From an uncultured Eubacteriales bacterium (GTDB taxonomy: Bacteria > Bacillota > Clostridia > Oscillospirales > Oscillospiraceae), in NCBI GenBank assembly GCA_900320595.1, contig ONSW01000009.1, forward strand, positions 1 to 35,269: DNA of 35,269 bases, written 5' to 3'. Each line of letters opens with the position of its first letter. Position 1 is the stretch's first letter. Positions 21,300 through 29,719 of this stretch are shown here, piece after piece. Under the pieces are notes generated by a model, which worked only from the letters and a program-made list of their open reading frames with translations, was not told the origin of the DNA and searched no databases. A program made the translations under genes and the position numbers.

Positions 21300-21328
21300 T
21301 TGCCTTTTGACAAGGTGTATGATAGAAT
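21300..21328 (+). promoter_or_regulatory. Promoter of the murA operon
   Basis: TTGCCT (21300-21305), a 17-base spacer and TAGAAT (21323-21328). A perfect TTGACA at 21307-21312 is present but no -10 lies at the right distance from it. Confidence 0.6.
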
Positions 21329-21334
21329 CAACAA

Positions 21335-21350
21335 TCGGGCGAAAGCCCGA
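21335..21350 (+). other. 5'-terminal GNRA hairpin in the murA leader
   Basis: TCGGGC-GAAA-GCCCGA forms a perfect 6-bp stem with a GNRA tetraloop, starting at or next to the predicted transcription start and ending six bases before the GGAAAGG site. It may stabilise the mRNA. Confidence 0.55.
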
Positions 21351-21371
21351 ATGACGGAAAGGTGCAATCAC

Positions 21372-22673
21372 GTGGAAAAGTATGTTATCAACGGCGGCGC
21401 GACACTGCGCGGCGAAGTGGAGATCAGCGGGGCGAAAAACGCCGCTGTCGCGATCATCCCCGCGGCGCTTCTGGTCGACGGCGTCTGCCGGATCGAAAAT
21501 ATTCCCCAGATCAGCGATGCCGATATGCTGCTGACGATCCTCAGCCACCTCGGCGCTCAGGTTCGCTTTATCAACAAAACGACCATCGAGATCGACTGCA
21601 CGAGCGTTCGCTGTGTCGACGCGCCTTTCGATCTGACGCGCAAGATCCGCGCGTCGTATTACCTCATCGGCGCGATGCTCGGCCGCTTCGGCCGCGCCAA
21701 GACCACGATGCCCGGCGGCTGCAACTTCGGCGTCCGTCCGATCGAGCAGCACATCAAGGGCATGACGGCGCTCGGCGCCGACATCGACGTGCGCAACGGC
21801 TTTGTCTATGCCGAGACGCCTGACGGCAAGCTGCACGGCGCGCGCATCTATCTTGACAAGGTCTCCGTCGGCGCGACGATGAACATCATCCTCGCCGCAA
21901 CGCTGGCGCACGGCCGTACCATCATCGAAAACGCCGCGCGCGAGCCGCATATCGTTGATCTCGCGAACTTCCTCAACTCCATGGGCGCGGATATCCGCGG
22001 CGCCGGTACCGACACGGTCAAGGTCAACGGCGTGGAAAAGCTGCACGGCGGCTCTTACACCATCATTCCCGACCAGATCGAGGCCGGCACCTATATGGTC
22101 GCCGCCGCCGCGACGGGCGGAGAGGTGCTGATCCGCAACGTGATCCCCAAGCATCTTGAGTGCATCAGCGCCAAGCTGCGCGAGACCGGCACCATCATCC
22201 AGGAAAACGAGGACTCGGTCTTTGTCAGAGGTGCGAAGCATCTGCGCCGCGCCAACGTCAAGACGCTGCCCTATCCCGGCTTCCCGACCGATATGCAGCC
22301 CCAGATGGGAACGCTGCTGTGCCTGGCGAACGGCACCTCCGTAATCACCGAGGGCATCTATGACAACCGATTCAAATACGTCAACGAGCTGCGCAAGATG
22401 GGCGCCGAGATCCAGGTGGACGGCCGTGTCGCCGTCATCGAGGGCGGCCACGAGCTCAGCGGCGCGATGGTGCAGGCCTGCGACCTGCGCGCCGGCGCAG
22501 CGATGGTCATCGCCGGGCTCTGCGCCAAGGGCACGACGACGATCGAGGACGTGCACTATATCGAACGCGGCTATGAAAACTTTGTCGGCAAGCTCCGCGC
22601 GCTCGGCGCGGACATCTCCGTCGTGGATTTCCCGGACGACGACGGGGGAGAAAAGATCATCTCCGTAAGCTGA
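21372..22673 (+). CDS. murA: UDP-N-acetylglucosamine 1-carboxyvinyltransferase
   Basis: Catalyses the first committed step of peptidoglycan precursor synthesis, adding enolpyruvate from PEP to UDP-GlcNAc; it is the fosfomycin target. The 433-residue product has the two-domain EPSP-synthase-like fold with GAKNAAVAIIPAALL near the start, the catalytic Cys117 in MPGGCNFGVRPIEQHI (so fosfomycin-sensitive type), and FPTDMQPQMGTLLCLANGTS. The GTG at 21372, nine bases after GGAAAGG, was chosen because the family starts at this point; ATG 21351 upstream is less likely. It begins a dense operon, with walJ overlapping by one base (TGATG). Confidence 0.96.
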   Translation: MEKYVINGGATLRGEVEISGAKNAAVAIIPAALLVDGVCRIENIPQISDADMLLTILSHLGAQVRFINKTTIEIDCTSVRCVDAPFDLTRKIRASYYLIGAMLGRFGRAKTTMPGGCNFGVRPIEQHIKGMTALGADIDVRNGFVYAETPDGKLHGARIYLDKVSVGATMNIILAATLAHGRTIIENAAREPHIVDLANFLNSMGADIRGAGTDTVKVNGVEKLHGGSYTIIPDQIEAGTYMVAAAATGGEVLIRNVIPKHLECISAKLRETGTIIQENEDSVFVRGAKHLRRANVKTLPYPGFPTDMQPQMGTLLCLANGTSVITEGIYDNRFKYVNELRKMGAEIQVDGRVAVIEGGHELSGAMVQACDLRAGAAMVIAGLCAKGTTTIEDVHYIERGYENFVGKLRALGADISVVDFPDDDGGEKIISVS

Positions 22674-23458
22674 TGCGTCTTACGGTTTTTGCCAGCGGTT
22701 CGAGCGGAAATTGTCTGCTGCTCTCGGGCGGCAGAACCAATATATTGATCGACGCCGGGATCTCAACACGCAGAATCGCCGCCTTGCTCGGCGAGTGCTG
22801 CCTTACATTACAGGATATCGGCGGAGTGCTCATCAGCCATGAGCACTCCGATCATATTTACGGGCTGAAAACACTGGTCAAGCGCAGCACGTGCCCGATC
22901 TATGCGCCGCGCACCGTCGCCTCGCGCCTGCGCGGGATGCTGCCGGAGCTTGACGAGCGGCTGGAGGTCATCCCGGTGGGGGAGGACTTTTCGATCGCCG
23001 CTCTTTCCGTGCGCGCCTTCCATACGCCGCACGACACGCCCGAGAGCGTGGGCTACCGCGTCAGCTGCGGGGGCGTGTTCGCCATCGCGACGGACATGGG
23101 CTGCGTGACGGATGAGGTCCGCGAGAATCTGCGCGGCGCCGATACGGTGCTGATCGAATCGAATCACGATGAGGAAATGCTGCGCTTCGGCCCGTATCCG
23201 CCGATGCTCAAACGCCGGATCCTGTCGGATCACGGGCATCTTTCGAACGAAAACTGCGCCGCGCTGGCGCGGGAGCTGGCCGAGAGCGGGACGAGGACGA
23301 TCATCCTCGGGCACCTCAGCCGCCAGAACAACACGCCGTCGACGGCGATGCGCGCGGCCGAGGCCGCGCTTGCCGGGACAGGAACGGAAATTTTCTGCGC
23401 GCCGGAGCTGGGCTGCCTGTCGCTGAAGGTGGAGGAAGCATGCTTGGAATCAAGCTGA
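22673..23458 (+). CDS. walJ: MBL-fold metallohydrolase (WalJ/YycJ-like)
   Basis: Metallo-beta-lactamase-fold protein of 261 residues. The metal site is clear: SHEHSDH near residue 57-63, with ATDMG and ILGHLS supplying further ligands, and FASGSSGNCLLLSGGRTNIL at the N-terminus, which is typical of the WalJ/YycJ group. Such proteins are linked to the coordination of cell division and DNA replication in Bacillus and Streptococcus and are thought to act as nucleases. It overlaps murA by one base and rlmH by 19 bases, and the walJ-rlmH pairing is common in Bacillota. The walRK genes themselves are not in the window. Confidence 0.88.
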   Translation: MRLTVFASGSSGNCLLLSGGRTNILIDAGISTRRIAALLGECCLTLQDIGGVLISHEHSDHIYGLKTLVKRSTCPIYAPRTVASRLRGMLPELDERLEVIPVGEDFSIAALSVRAFHTPHDTPESVGYRVSCGGVFAIATDMGCVTDEVRENLRGADTVLIESNHDEEMLRFGPYPPMLKRRILSDHGHLSNENCAALARELAESGTRTIILGHLSRQNNTPSTAMRAAEAALAGTGTEIFCAPELGCLSLKVEEACLESS

Positions 23459-23922
23459 TCTGCGTCGGAAAGATGCGGGAGAAATATTATATCGAGGCCT
23501 TTGAGGAATACCGCAAGAGGCTTGGCGCGTATTGTCGGCTCGAATGCGTGGAGCTTGCCGAGCAGCGTCTTTCGGACAATCCGTCGTCCGGGGAGATCGC
23601 CGCGGCGCTCGAGCGCGAGGGCGCGGAGATCCTGCGCAATATCCCCGCCGACGCCTTTTGCGTTGCGCTCTGCGTTGAGGGGAAGGAGAGGAGCAGCGAG
23701 GATTTCGCCGCCCTTTTCCGCGAACGGGAGCTTTCGGGAAAACCGAAGCTGTGCTTTCTTGTCGGCGGCTCGTACGGCATGAGCGAGACGGTGAAGGGCC
23801 GGGCCGATCTGAAGCTGAGCATGTCGAAAATGACCTTTCCGCACCATCTGGCGCGCGTGATGCTCGCAGAGCAGATTTATCGCGCGTTCAAGATCGGCGA
23901 AGGGTCCCGGTATCATAAATGA
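23440..23922 (+). CDS. rlmH: 23S rRNA pseudouridine-1915 N3-methyltransferase
   Basis: SPOUT-type methyltransferase that modifies pseudouridine 1915 in helix 69 of 23S rRNA, using S-adenosylmethionine on assembled 70S ribosomes. The 160-residue product is full length, with the knot segments LCFLVGGSYGMSETVKGRAD and the C-terminal SKMTFPHHLARVMLAEQIYR followed by GEGSRYHK, nearly invariant in RlmH. The ATG at 23440 lies within the end of walJ behind GGAGGAAGC. It belongs to the murA operon. Confidence 0.96.
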   Translation: MLGIKLICVGKMREKYYIEAFEEYRKRLGAYCRLECVELAEQRLSDNPSSGEIAAALEREGAEILRNIPADAFCVALCVEGKERSSEDFAALFRERELSGKPKLCFLVGGSYGMSETVKGRADLKLSMSKMTFPHHLARVMLAEQIYRAFKIGEGSRYHK

Positions 23923-23935
23923 CAGGAGCGGTGCT

Positions 23936-24247
23936 ATGAAAAAAGAAGAATGGGGCCGGTCGGGCGCGGGGCTCGTCTCCGACCGCTGGCCGAAGGACGA
24001 GGCAGGCCGCGCGGAGGAGAGCGCTTTTCTCTGCACGCGCAGCAACACGGACATGAGCGATGAACTGACGGTCAACATGCTGGAGGCGTATGGCATTCCC
24101 TGCGTGCGCGACTATCCCGGCAACGGCAGCTTCGGCCGCGTGATCATGGGCGCAAGCGGAACAGGGGTTGACATTTTCGTTCCGAAGAGTATGCTTGAGA
24201 CAGCACAAAAGCTGATAGAAGGAGTAGAAAACGATGAGGAATTATAA
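23936..24247 (+). CDS. DUF2007-like small protein
   Basis: Protein of 103 residues whose second half (LCTRSNTDMSDELTVNMLEA, then GIPCVRDYPGNGSFGRVIMG and GVDIFVPKSMLETAQKLIEG) resembles DUF2007, a small alpha/beta domain annotated as putative signal transducing. The first 30 residues are charged and variable. No catalytic residues are apparent. The ATG at 23936 follows AGGAG by seven bases and the end overlaps pgcA by 14 bases, so its translation is coupled to pgcA. Function is unknown. Confidence 0.75.
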   Translation: MKKEEWGRSGAGLVSDRWPKDEAGRAEESAFLCTRSNTDMSDELTVNMLEAYGIPCVRDYPGNGSFGRVIMGASGTGVDIFVPKSMLETAQKLIEGVENDEEL

Positions 24248-25961
24248 AGAAGAGTACCAGCGCTGGCTGGACAGCCCTGCCCTCACCGAAGAGGAATGGA
24301 AAGAACTGAACGACATCGCTGACGACGAGAAAGAGATCGAAAGCCGCTTCTTTGCCCCGCTCGAGTTCGGCACGGCCGGTCTGCGCGGCACGATGAAGGT
24401 CGGCCTTCATCATATGAATATCCATGTCATCCGCCACGCCACCCAGGCCTTCGCCAACGTCATCTGCGCCGAGGGCGAGGAGGCGATGGCCAAGGGCGTC
24501 GCCATCGACCACGACTGCCGTCTCAACGGCCGCGACTTCGCGGTGGAGGCGGCCTGCGTCATGGCGGCCAACGGCATCCACGTTCGCCTGTTCGACGCGC
24601 TGCGCCCCACGCCGGAGCTGAGCTTCGCCGTGATCCACTACGGCTGCACCGCCGGCATCAACGTGACGGCCAGCCATAACCCCAAGGAATACAACGGCTA
24701 TAAGGTCTACTGGTCCGACGGCGCCCAGCTGCCGCCCCAGCACGCCGACGCCGTCGCGCGCGAGATGGAGCGGATCGACATCTTCACGGGCTTTAAGACC
24801 TGCAATTTCGACGAGGCCGTCGCCGACGGACGCATCGAGATCATGGGCGAGGAGACAGATGAGGCCTTCCTTGCCGAGGTCATGAAGATGGCCATTGACA
24901 AGAAGACCGTCGCCGAGGTCGCAGATGATTTCCGCATCGTCTTCACGCCGTTCCACGGCTGCGGCTACAAGCTCGTGCCGGAGGCGCTGCGCAGACTCGG
25001 CATCAAACACCTCTACCCGGTGGAGGAGCAGATGGTCATCGACGGCAGCTTCCCGACTGTCGTCAGCCCCAACCCCGAAAATCCCGAGGGCTTTTATCTG
25101 GCCGTCGACCTCGCCAAAAAGGTCGGCAGCGACCTGATCATCGGCACCGACCCCGACTCGGACCGCATCGGCACGATGGTGCGCCGCGGCGACGAGTATG
25201 TGACCATCACGGGCAACCAGATGGGCGTGCTGCTGCTGGACTATATCATCAACGCCCGCCGCGAGACCGGCACGCTGCCGGAGAACGCCGGCGCGCTGTC
25301 GAGCATCGTTTCCACCTCGATGGCCCGCGTCGTCGCCGAGCAGAACGGCGTCCACTTTGAGGACACCTTTACCGGCTTCAAGTTCATGGCCGAGCGTGTC
25401 GCCGCCTGGGAAAAGGCGAACAGCTATAAGTATATCTTCGCCTTTGAAGAGAGCTATGGCTATATGGTCGGCGATTTCGTGCGCGACAAGGACGCGGTCA
25501 CGGCGTCGCTGCTCGTCGCCGAGATGGCCGCTCACTATTACAAGAAGGGCATGACGCTCTACGACGCGATGGAATCGCTGTATGAGAAGTACGGCTATTT
25601 CAAGGAAAAGACGCTCAACCTCGTGATGCCCGGCCTCGACGGCCTGCAGAAGATGAAGAAGCTGATGGACACGCTGCGCAGCGAGCCGCCCAAGGAGATC
25701 GGCGGGACCGAGATCGCCCGTCTGCGCGACTATCTCGACGGCAGCATCTACGTTTCCGGTCTCGGTAAGGTCGGCAAGACGCCGTTCGAGGGCTCGAACG
25801 TGCTGTACTTCGAGCTTGCCGACGGCAGCAGCTTCATCGTCCGTCCCTCCGGCACCGAGCCGAAGATCAAGGTCTACATCCTCTGCCGCGGCGAGAGCCA
25901 CGAGGCCTGCGACGAGCATGTTGCCCGCTATGTCGAATTTGCGGAGGGTCTGAGCAAATGA
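24234..25961 (+). CDS. pgcA: Phosphoglucomutase/phosphomannomutase
   Basis: Alpha-D-phosphohexomutase that interconverts glucose 1- and 6-phosphate, feeding glycogen and cell-envelope sugar synthesis. The 575-residue product has the four family signatures: phosphoserine loop TASHNPKEYNG near residue 147, metal loop GTDPDSDRIG near 303, sugar-specificity loop FAFEESYGYM near 403 and phosphate-binding RPSGTEPKIKVY near 540. Length and N-terminus (FGTAGLRGTMKVG) match the clostridial PgcA/Pgm type. The ATG at 24234 has AAGGAG nine bases before it. It overlaps the DUF2007 gene before and chrA1 after (ATGA). Confidence 0.95.
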   Translation: MRNYKEEYQRWLDSPALTEEEWKELNDIADDEKEIESRFFAPLEFGTAGLRGTMKVGLHHMNIHVIRHATQAFANVICAEGEEAMAKGVAIDHDCRLNGRDFAVEAACVMAANGIHVRLFDALRPTPELSFAVIHYGCTAGINVTASHNPKEYNGYKVYWSDGAQLPPQHADAVAREMERIDIFTGFKTCNFDEAVADGRIEIMGEETDEAFLAEVMKMAIDKKTVAEVADDFRIVFTPFHGCGYKLVPEALRRLGIKHLYPVEEQMVIDGSFPTVVSPNPENPEGFYLAVDLAKKVGSDLIIGTDPDSDRIGTMVRRGDEYVTITGNQMGVLLLDYIINARRETGTLPENAGALSSIVSTSMARVVAEQNGVHFEDTFTGFKFMAERVAAWEKANSYKYIFAFEESYGYMVGDFVRDKDAVTASLLVAEMAAHYYKKGMTLYDAMESLYEKYGYFKEKTLNLVMPGLDGLQKMKKLMDTLRSEPPKEIGGTEIARLRDYLDGSIYVSGLGKVGKTPFEGSNVLYFELADGSSFIVRPSGTEPKIKVYILCRGESHEACDEHVARYVEFAEGLSK

Positions 25962-26497
25962 TCCTCTGGCAGCTTTTTGTCTCGTTTGCCAGGGTGGGCG
26001 TGCTCACCTTCGGCGGCGGCTATGCGATGATCCCCATGCTCGAGCGGGAGATCGTCGACCGCCGCGGCTGGGCGACAAGCGAAGAGCTGATGGACTATTA
26101 CGCCGTGGGTCAATGTACCCCCGGCGTAATTGCCGTTAATACGGCAACCTTCATCGGCTATAAAACAGCGGGGAACCTGGGCGGCATCGTGGCGACGCTC
26201 GGCGTTGTGTTCCCCTCGCTTCTCATTATCACTGTCATCGCCGGGATCATCCAGAACTTCTCCGACATCCCGGCCGTCAAAAGCGCCTTTGCCGGCATCC
26301 GCGTGTGCGTGTGCGTGCTGATCTTCAATTCCGTGGTCAAGCTGTGGAAGGGCGCGGTCAAGGACAAGGCAACGCTCGTCCTGTGCCTGCTGGTGTTCGG
26401 ACTGAGCGTGTTCTTCCCGATCTCGCCGATCGTATTCGTCGTGTTTTGCGCGGCGGCGGGCATCCTCTTCACCAGAATGGGGGTGCGCGGGAAATGA
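25958..26497 (+). CDS. Chromate transporter family, first half-protein
   Basis: Short-chain CHR-family membrane protein of 179 residues. It shows the CHR motif FGGGYAMIPMLEREIVDRRG near the N-terminus and GQCTPGVIAVNTATFIGYKT near residue 50, with about five hydrophobic segments. Short CHR proteins work as pairs of unequal, oppositely oriented halves, and the partner overlaps it by four bases (ATGA). Chromate export has been shown for some members, but in gut anaerobes the natural anion is uncertain. It overlaps pgcA by four bases and is the next-to-last gene of the murA run. Confidence 0.9.
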   Translation: MILWQLFVSFARVGVLTFGGGYAMIPMLEREIVDRRGWATSEELMDYYAVGQCTPGVIAVNTATFIGYKTAGNLGGIVATLGVVFPSLLIITVIAGIIQNFSDIPAVKSAFAGIRVCVCVLIFNSVVKLWKGAVKDKATLVLCLLVFGLSVFFPISPIVFVVFCAAAGILFTRMGVRGK

Positions 26498-27078
26498 AGC
26501 TTTTGCTCACGCTCTTCTTTGAATTTTTCAAGACCGGTCTTTTCGCCGTCGGCGGGGGAATGGCGACGCTGCCCTTCCTCTATGACATGTCCGCGCGGCA
26601 TCCCGACTGGTTCTCGACCGCACAGCTGGCGGACATGGTCGCCGTCTCGGAATCGACGCCCGGACCGATCGGGGTCAACATGGCCACCTACGTCGGCTTT
26701 GAGACCGGAGGGATCGCCGGCGCCGTGATCGCGACGCTTGGGCTCGTAACCCCTTCGATCATCGTGATTCTGATCGTTGCACGTATGCTGAAGGCCTTTC
26801 GCGGCAACAAGACGGTCGACGCCGTCTTTTACGGGCTGCGCCCCTGTTCGGTTGGCCTGATTGCGGCGGCGGGAATCCTTGTCGTCAAGATCGCGCTCTT
26901 CCGCTGGGATTACGTGGGCCCAAACGAGGACTGGTGGAGGTTCTTCTTCAATTGGAAAGCGCTGATCCTTGCCGCTGCGCTGCTCGTTCTCACGCGCTTT
27001 ATCAAGGCGACAAAAAAACTGCATCCGGTCATTTTTATCCTCGCCTCCGCCGCTGCCGGCGTGCTGTTCTCTTTCTGA
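26494..27078 (+). CDS. Chromate transporter family, second half-protein
   Basis: Partner CHR protein of 194 residues. Signature segments are FAVGGGMATLPFLYDMSARH near residue 17 and ESTPGPIGVNMATYVGFETG near residue 53, followed by several hydrophobic helices. The ATG at 26494 overlaps the stop of the first half-protein; a longer frame from 26305 lies wholly inside that gene and is not used. Together the two would form a complete transporter. The strong terminator at 27085-27117 ends the operon. Confidence 0.9.
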   Translation: MKLLLTLFFEFFKTGLFAVGGGMATLPFLYDMSARHPDWFSTAQLADMVAVSESTPGPIGVNMATYVGFETGGIAGAVIATLGLVTPSIIVILIVARMLKAFRGNKTVDAVFYGLRPCSVGLIAAAGILVVKIALFRWDYVGPNEDWWRFFFNWKALILAAALLVLTRFIKATKKLHPVIFILASAAAGVLFSF

Positions 27079-27084
27079 CAGACT

Positions 27085-27117
27085 CAAAAAAATCTCTTCC
27101 GAGAAGGAAGAGATTTT
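27085..27117 (+). terminator. Terminator of the murA-chrA operon
   Basis: AAAAAATCTCTTCC and its exact complement form a 14-bp stem with a five-base loop and end in a T run. Confidence 0.95.
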
Positions 27118-27120
27118 TTG

Positions 27121-27149
27121 TTGCGGTGAGAAAAAAACCATGCTATGAT
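27121..27149 (+). promoter_or_regulatory. Promoter of the zinc-ribbon membrane protein gene
   Basis: TTGCGG (27121-27126), a 17-base spacer and TATGAT (27144-27149) with an upstream TGC (extended -10). It starts four bases after the preceding terminator. Confidence 0.65.
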
Positions 27150-27197
27150 GGATAAAAGGAAAAAAGCAGCCTTTTTGACGATAGAAAGGAGATAAAT

Positions 27198-28760
27198 ATG
27201 CCTTTTTGTGTACAGTGCGGAGCGCAGCTTGAAGAGAACGCGAGATTCTGCACGAACTGCGGCGCAAGACAGCCGGACCTCCCGACGGGAGCGGCCGCGC
27301 CGGAAGAACCGCTTGTTTCCTATCCCGCTGCCAATAATACGAACGCATACAGCGCACAGCCTGCGGGGCAGAGCGCGCCGAGCTATGACCCGACGGTCTA
27401 CAGCCCGCTTGCCAAGCCTGAGAAGAAAAAGGGCGGCAGGATCCTCGCGCTTGTGATCCTTGCGCTCGTCGCGCTTGCTGCGATCATCTATATCTTTGCC
27501 GGAAAGAGCGGCGGAAAAACCTCGGCCGACAGCGCCGATCTCGGACTCTATGTTGCCCGGACCGGGGAAATGAACGGTCTGAGCATCAACATCGACAACC
27601 TGTGGGACGATGGTTTTACCATTGAACTCAAGGACAAGGGTAAAGCGGCGATCAACATCGACGGCGAAAAGGGCAGCGCAAAATGGACGCTTGACGGCGA
27701 CAGATTCACGATCAAGGGCTCCGGCCTCGACTGCAGCGGTACGCTTTCAGGAGACATTCTGACGCTTGAGAATGCGATGGACAGCGGCGTGACAATCACC
27801 TTTACCAAGGACGGTGCGGCGCTTCCCTCTGCTTCCGCTCCGGCCGCTGCGGCGCCGGACGTGCAGGAGCCGTCTGTACCGCCTGTAACCGCGGCGGATG
27901 ACGGCGTCCTTGGCGTGTATTATGCCGACAAGGCCGTTGCCTATGGCTTGGACGTCTCCATTTCCACCATGTGGGAAAACGGTTTTTCGCTCGAACTGCA
28001 GGAGGGCGGCAAATGCGTTGCCGTGGTCAACGGCAGCTCCGGCGAGGGTACCTGGAAGCTTGACGGAGAGACCTTTACGCTTACCAAAGACGGGATCGAC
28101 ATGACCGGGACGCTTTCCGGCGGCGTGCTCTTCCTTGAAAATATCCTGGATACCGGCGTCGACCTCTACTTTACCAAGGACGGCTCCATGATCCCGGCCG
28201 AAACGCCGGCCAATGCTGACAGTGTCTGGGCAGGCGATTATTACGGATGGTGGGCAGTACTCGATCCGACAGGTGAATTTGTCGCTGAGGACGATTCCAT
28301 CCTTCCCGCATGGGATGTCTGCGCTTCCATCACCGATTACGGAGATGGAACGGGGTATCTTATCATCTGGGACGAAGACAATGATATGGTTGTAAAAGCT
28401 GGAGTTACGTTTGCGAGCGGCCTGACAGAGAAGGGAACAATGGCTTGCCGAAACGGCAATTTTTGGGACAGCGAGCTGAAAGAAGGAGAATGGGTCGTTG
28501 AGCCCGCCGACAGCATGGTAAGCGAATTTGCTGACATGCTGTGCATCGACGGAAAATATATCGATCCCGAGAACGCAGAAAACAGCTTTGAATACATGAT
28601 CTTCCTGCGCCCCTGGGGCATGCGCTGGGATGACGTCGCTGCGGCGGATACGACGTATATGATCTGCGACGATATGACACCGATCGAGTACACAAACTGG
28701 TATCTCCCGCTGATCGAGGCGGGCGAGCCGATGCCCGACAGCTTTGAAGGCCTTTACTGA
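27198..28760 (+). CDS. Zinc-ribbon membrane protein with duplicated extracellular module
   Basis: Protein of 520 residues, not assignable to a named family. It starts with a zinc ribbon (FCVQCGAQLEENARFCTNCG, residues 3-22), then a Pro/Ala/Ser-rich cytoplasmic linker, a basic KPEKKKGGR stop-transfer and one membrane helix (about 81-100). The outer part holds two copies of a beta-rich module of about 95 residues (about 113-210 and 233-333), each with W(D/E)(D/N)GF, W-(T/K)-LDG-(D/E)-(R/T)-FT and a C-terminal FTKDG. The last 190 residues are rich in acidic and aromatic residues (EFADMLCIDGKYID). The start follows AAGGAG. A lipid, wall or carbohydrate-binding role is possible but not shown. It is monocistronic. 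Confidence 0.85.
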   Translation: MPFCVQCGAQLEENARFCTNCGARQPDLPTGAAAPEEPLVSYPAANNTNAYSAQPAGQSAPSYDPTVYSPLAKPEKKKGGRILALVILALVALAAIIYIFAGKSGGKTSADSADLGLYVARTGEMNGLSINIDNLWDDGFTIELKDKGKAAINIDGEKGSAKWTLDGDRFTIKGSGLDCSGTLSGDILTLENAMDSGVTITFTKDGAALPSASAPAAAAPDVQEPSVPPVTAADDGVLGVYYADKAVAYGLDVSISTMWENGFSLELQEGGKCVAVVNGSSGEGTWKLDGETFTLTKDGIDMTGTLSGGVLFLENILDTGVDLYFTKDGSMIPAETPANADSVWAGDYYGWWAVLDPTGEFVAEDDSILPAWDVCASITDYGDGTGYLIIWDEDNDMVVKAGVTFASGLTEKGTMACRNGNFWDSELKEGEWVVEPADSMVSEFADMLCIDGKYIDPENAENSFEYMIFLRPWGMRWDDVAAADTTYMICDDMTPIEYTNWYLPLIEAGEPMPDSFEGLY

Positions 28761-28781
28761 GAAAAGAAATCATAACGCATT

Positions 28782-28815
28782 CGCGTCCCGCGGACTCTTC
28801 CGCGGGACGCGTTTT
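28782..28815 (+). terminator. Terminator of the zinc-ribbon membrane protein gene
   Basis: CGCGTCCCGCGGA pairs with TCCGCGGGACGCG (13 bp, CTCT loop), followed by TTTT. Confidence 0.92.
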
Positions 28816-28835
28816 GATTTCGCCCTGCCCGCGGC

Positions 28836-28864
28836 TTGCAATCCGGTCGCAAGGAGGGTAGAAT
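28836..28864 (+). promoter_or_regulatory. Promoter of truA
   Basis: TTGCAA (28836-28841), a 17-base spacer and TAGAAT (28859-28864), 30 bases before the truA ATG. Confidence 0.8.
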
Positions 28865-28894
28865 GAAGCAAGCTGAAAAGAAGGGGAAAACGCC

Positions 28895-29632
28895 ATGCGG
28901 AATTTCAAGCTCACGCTCTGCTATGACGGCGGCCGTTACGACGGCTGGCAGCGGCAGGGCAACAGCGACAACACCATACAGGGCAAGCTCGAAGTGCTGC
29001 TGACGCGGCTGCTTTCCCAAAGCGTCGAGGTCGCGGGCTCCGGGCGGACGGACGCGGGCGTGCACGCACTGGGACAGGTCTGCTCATTTCGCGCCGAGAC
29101 GGAGCTTACCTGTGCCGAGCTGCTGCGCGAGATCCGCCGCTATCTGCCGGAGGATATCGGCGCGCTTTCGCTCGAGGAGGCCGAGCCGCGCTTTCATGCG
29201 CGCCTTAGCTGCCGGGAAAAGACCTATGTCTATCGGATCTGGAACAGCGAAGAGCCCAATGTGTTCGAGCGCCGCTGGATGGTTTCCGTTCCCGGAAGGC
29301 TTGATCTCGATGCGATGCGCACCGCGGCGGCACAGCTTGTCGGCGAGCATGATTTCACGACCTTCTGCGCCAATCGGCATATGAAAAAGACCGCGGTGAG
29401 GAATCTCAAGCGCATTGACATCGCCCGCAGCGGCGGCGAGATCCGCATTTCTCTTACCGGCGACGGCTTTTTGTACCACATGGTGCGCATCATCGTCGGC
29501 ACCCTGCTGGAGGTGGGCGAGGGAAAGCGGGAGGCCTCGGAAATCTCCGCCGCGCTCGAGGCCTGCGACAGAATGGAGGCCGGCCCCACGGCGCCCGCGC
29601 AGGGGCTTACGCTGTGGCAGGTGAAGTATTGA
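28895..29632 (+). CDS. truA: tRNA pseudouridine(38-40) synthase
   Basis: Makes pseudouridine at positions 38-40 of the anticodon arm of many tRNAs. The 245-residue product is full length, with YDGGRYDGWQRQGNSDNTIQ at the start, the catalytic Asp53 in GSGRTDAGVHALGQ, EKTYVYRIWN and the C-terminal GDGFLYHMVRIIVGTLLEVG. The ATG at 28895 follows GAAGGGG by eight bases. It has its own promoter and is followed by the structured RNA region rather than by another gene. Confidence 0.96.
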   Translation: MRNFKLTLCYDGGRYDGWQRQGNSDNTIQGKLEVLLTRLLSQSVEVAGSGRTDAGVHALGQVCSFRAETELTCAELLREIRRYLPEDIGALSLEEAEPRFHARLSCREKTYVYRIWNSEEPNVFERRWMVSVPGRLDLDAMRTAAAQLVGEHDFTTFCANRHMKKTAVRNLKRIDIARSGGEIRISLTGDGFLYHMVRIIVGTLLEVGEGKREASEISAALEACDRMEAGPTAPAQGLTLWQVKY

Positions 29633-29686
29633 TCGAAGCGGATAGAAAACAGGGGAAAAATCGTTAATTCTTGTATACTATTTTTA

Positions 29687-29715
29687 TTGACATCCCTGTC
29701 GAATGCTGTTAAAAT
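29687..29715 (+). promoter_or_regulatory. Strong promoter of the structured RNA / pot leader
   Basis: A perfect TTGACA (29687-29692), a 17-base spacer and TAAAAT (29710-29715). It is among the best promoters in the window and sits about 380 bases before potA. Expected start near 29722. Confidence 0.9.
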
Positions 29716-29719
29716 TTTT

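Noticed and set aside
21307-21312. Perfect TTGACA as the murA -35
   Set aside because: No acceptable -10 lies 16-18 bases downstream, whereas TTGCCT with TAGAAT at 17 bases fits.
21267-22556. Long minus-strand frame opposite murA, and similar ones opposite pgcA (24144-25919), rpiB/DUF4015 (8545-10020) and malQ (4167-5624 on the plus strand)
   Set aside because: All mirror well-identified genes and show low-complexity Ala/Arg/Asp/His-rich translations without ribosome binding sites.
26305-26493. N-terminal extension of the second chromate transporter protein
   Set aside because: It is read wholly within the first half-protein in another frame and has no membrane character; the ATGA overlap gives the natural start.
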